In this document: positions 61,630-63,203 of the stretch, in pieces
Layout: the number at the start of each line of letters is the position of its first letter
How positions within the stretch are numbered: the stretch's first letter is position 1
Assembly (NCBI GenBank): GCA_021151665.1
Contig: JAGKWW010000011.1
Coordinates: 1 to 63,203 of the forward strand
Direction of reading: 5' to 3'
DNA length: 63,203 bases
Origin: Flavobacteriaceae bacterium
Lineage (GTDB): Bacteria > Bacteroidota > Bacteroidia > Flavobacteriales > Flavobacteriaceae
Program-made: the position numbers and the translations under genes
Notes under the pieces: generated by a model
Seen by the model: only the letters and a program-made list of their open reading frames with translations
The model's database searches: none
What the model was told of the DNA's origin: nothing

Positions 61630-62625
61630 ATGCAAAAATTAATACTATATCTTACGCTATTCTGCGTTGCGGTCAGCCATGCACAGCAGCCTGAGAAACC
61701 TACATCGTCTGAAATTTATCAAAAGCTCCAAAAGCTAAATGTGCTGGGTACGGCACTTTACATTGCGGCCCATCCTGACGACGAAAATACCCGGCTTATT
61801 TCTTTTCTCGCGAATGATGCGAAAGTCCACACCGGCTATCTTTCACTGACCCGCGGCGACGGCGGCCAGAACCTTATAGGGCAGGAACTTCGCGAACTGC
61901 TTGGCGTCATCCGTACTCAGGAACTCATAGAAGCCCGAAAAGTAGATGGCGGTGAGCAATATTTTAGCCGGGCCAATGACTTTGGTTATTCTAAATTGCC
62001 CGATGAAACTTTAATGATATGGGATAAGGAAAAAGTTTTGCAGGATATGGTCTGGGTGATTCGCAGCCTGCAGCCCGATGTGATTGTTACGCGGTTTGAC
62101 CACCGTTCGCCCGGTACCACCCATGGCCATCACACCACTTCGGCAATGCTGACGCAGGAAGCTTTTGAATTAGCCGCCGACCCTAACTATCAGCCGGAAC
62201 AACTGAAATATGTCTCGACATGGCAGTCCAAACGCGTATTTTTTAATGTATCCTGGTGGTTCTTTGGGGGCAAGGATAAGTTTGATAAAGCAGACAAATC
62301 AAAGTATATCAATTTGCAGACGGGCTCGTACTACCCTTTGTTGGGCAAATCGAACCAGGAAATAGCAGCGCTCAGCCGCAGCAGGCATAAGAGCCAGGGA
62401 TTCGGCACAACCGGAGCGCGCGGCGAAGACATGGAATACCTGGAACTTATAAAGGGGCCGGAACTGAAGAACAAGCAAAACCTTTTTGAAGATATCGACA
62501 CTTCGTGGAACCGAATTGAAGGCGGCCGGACAATAAGCGATGCACTCGCGTTAGTGATAAAAAATTATAATTTTAAAAAGCGAATCGTTAAATTCGAAAA
62601 GTACACTATGAAATTAATACGCTAA
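61630..62625 (+). CDS. PIG-L deacetylase-like protein, probably truncated
   Basis: A 331-residue protein with a signal peptide (MQKLILYLTLFCVAVSHAQ). The PIG-L zinc motif AHPDDE is at 47-52, with further His near 153-157 (GTTHGHHTTSAM). Flavobacterial homologues I know of are about 800 residues, with a large C-terminal region. Here the family-like sequence stops near residue 316 (VIKNYNF), after which 15 residues of unrelated Lys-rich sequence end at a stop. The likely cause is a rearrangement or insertion at about 62561-62596, where there are two inverted repeats. It is the last gene of the operon. Confidence 0.8.
   Translation: MQKLILYLTLFCVAVSHAQQPEKPTSSEIYQKLQKLNVLGTALYIAAHPDDENTRLISFLANDAKVHTGYLSLTRGDGGQNLIGQELRELLGVIRTQELIEARKVDGGEQYFSRANDFGYSKLPDETLMIWDKEKVLQDMVWVIRSLQPDVIVTRFDHRSPGTTHGHHTTSAMLTQEAFELAADPNYQPEQLKYVSTWQSKRVFFNVSWWFFGGKDKFDKADKSKYINLQTGSYYPLLGKSNQEIAALSRSRHKSQGFGTTGARGEDMEYLELIKGPELKNKQNLFEDIDTSWNRIEGGRTISDALALVIKNYNFKKRIVKFEKYTMKLIR
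62561..62596. repeat. inverted repeats at the PIG-L break
   Basis: A perfect 14-bp palindrome AAAATTATAATTTT (62561-62574) and a 5-bp inverted repeat CGAAT / ATTCG (62581-62585 and 62592-62596) lie where the PIG-L similarity ends. Confidence 0.6.
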
Positions 62626-62681
62626 TTTTGCTTGCATTCAAACAAGATTGATGGAATACTTAACCTAAACTATAGCCCTAG

Positions 62682-62693
62682 ACACTATAGTGT
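62682..62693. promoter_or_regulatory. 12-bp palindrome upstream of the HTH gene
   Basis: ACACTATAGTGT is a perfect palindrome 28 bases before the ATG of the HTH gene; a possible operator, or part of an element end. Confidence 0.4.
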
Positions 62694-62720
62694 GGCAATA
62701 ACGAGCGATTATCTTAAAAC

Positions 62721-63122
62721 ATGAAAAACAACATAAAGGAACAAAACGAAACGTTAAATCAATTGGATCAAAATTCAGCATTGCTAGCAGAACACCCCAT
62801 TCTAGTAGAATTTAAAAACCTTATTCACCAGTATCCTCAGAATCACTGGGACCTCCAATTCTACTTGAAAAAGCTCAATATATCAAGAATAGCGTTACAT
62901 CGATTGACGCTTTCAAGCAGTGAAACTTCACCCAGCACGATCGTTAAGGAAATTGTTGCAAGTGAGATTGCAAAAAAACTAGCTTCTACTGAAATTCCCA
63001 TTAAAGAGTTGACTTCATATTATGGCTTTAGCTCATCAGCATCATTAACACGGTTTATAAAAAAGCATACTGGTCTTAGTCCGCGAAAATTTAGAGCATT
63101 AAACGCATTGGATTATATTTAA
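62721..63122 (+). CDS. HTH protein with an AraC-type C-terminal domain
   Basis: A 133-residue regulator-like protein. The C-terminal half is one AraC-type double HTH (IPIKELTSYYGFSSSASLTR, then RFIKKHTGLSPRKFRALN). The N-terminal half (SALLAEHPILVEFKNL) has no sensing domain, so this is a short or reduced AraC relative. Its DNA is AT-rich relative to the preceding operon. The remaining 80 bases of the window hold no gene. Confidence 0.72.
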   Translation: MKNNIKEQNETLNQLDQNSALLAEHPILVEFKNLIHQYPQNHWDLQFYLKKLNISRIALHRLTLSSSETSPSTIVKEIVASEIAKKLASTEIPIKELTSYYGFSSSASLTRFIKKHTGLSPRKFRALNALDYI

Positions 63123-63203
63123 ACTTATCCAGCGGCAATCTCTCATTTCGATAGCTAAAAATTGAATATCGTTCGATAAACCTTTTTATGATGTTTTGAT
63201 GAT

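Noticed and set aside
62721..63122. A transposase or phage integrase near the window end
   Set aside because: The only gene there is a short AraC-type HTH protein; no DDE, tyrosine or serine recombinase motif is visible, so no mobile element is called.
1..63203. tRNA, rRNA, CRISPR arrays and clear riboswitches
   Set aside because: I scanned intergenic spaces for tRNA-like T-loops, repeat-spacer patterns and long structured leaders and found none; small RNAs cannot be excluded without tools.

Overview
The window looks like chromosome from a member of the Bacteroidota, most likely Flavobacteriaceae close to Flavobacterium. Evidence: the Bacteroidota promoter element TAnnTTTG precedes many genes; menaquinone genes are spread through an interrupted cluster; cytochrome c biogenesis uses one fused ResB-CcsA protein; several small families (DUF6155, DUF6146, DUF6787, DUF5362, a CAL67264-type membrane protein) are typical of this group. 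By eye the base composition is moderate (low to mid 40s % GC), high for Flavobacterium. I see no rRNA, tRNA, CRISPR array, transposase or phage structural gene. Nearly all the DNA is densely packed genes on both strands, often with converging genes whose ends touch or overlap.

Layout. 1-9.5 kb: META lipoprotein, NudK-type Nudix hydrolase, DUF763 protein, DEAH helicase, endonuclease V, DUF6155, a DUF3817-YbdG channel operon, a thioesterase-Nudix pair and YchF. 9.6-20 kb: ferredoxin divergent from a LuxC-type acyl-CoA reductase, then serC-serA, small membrane and lipoproteins, ornithine aminotransferase and EttA. 20-28.9 kb: AraC regulator, DinB and GNAT proteins, glycosyltransferases, HolA, an orphan HsdR-N nuclease-like protein, OmpA lipoprotein and a PAS histidine kinase. 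29-36.3 kb: a DNA-repair and stress block with a hypoxanthine-DNA glycosylase, a ferritin-like DUF892 protein with a histone-like tail, Ku, LigD, a CDF transporter and an acidic disordered protein.

36.4-52 kb: a 765-residue acyl-CoA dehydrogenase/oxidase, then the menaquinone genes menC, menA, menB and (8 kb away) menD. Two bacterial PH-domain membrane proteins and a UPF0173 hydrolase sit inside the men run. Between them are a serine hydrolase, a sterol-desaturase family protein, a three-gene cassette of unknown AT-rich genes, YgiD and a CvfB-like protein. 52-55.8 kb: glutathione peroxidase and ResB-CcsA. 55.9-62.6 kb: one long operon with an M1 peptidase, DUF2750, DUF2520, KdsC-like phosphatase, UbiA-family protein, Maf, a short MscS protein and a PIG-L deacetylase.

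The most unusual points are: (1) the PIG-L gene stops at 331 residues in palindrome-rich AT-rich DNA beside an HTH gene, which looks like the edge of an insertion or rearrangement; (2) the UbiA-family protein has lost the first Asp-rich prenyl-diphosphate motif by an apparent in-frame deletion; (3) three successive genes (DUF892, Ku, LigD) all carry lysine-rich disordered segments; (4) a TerB-like segment appears to be fused to the acyl-CoA dehydrogenase; (5) the 47.1-48.6 kb orphan cassette. I did not find a clear new defence or mobile system in this window.
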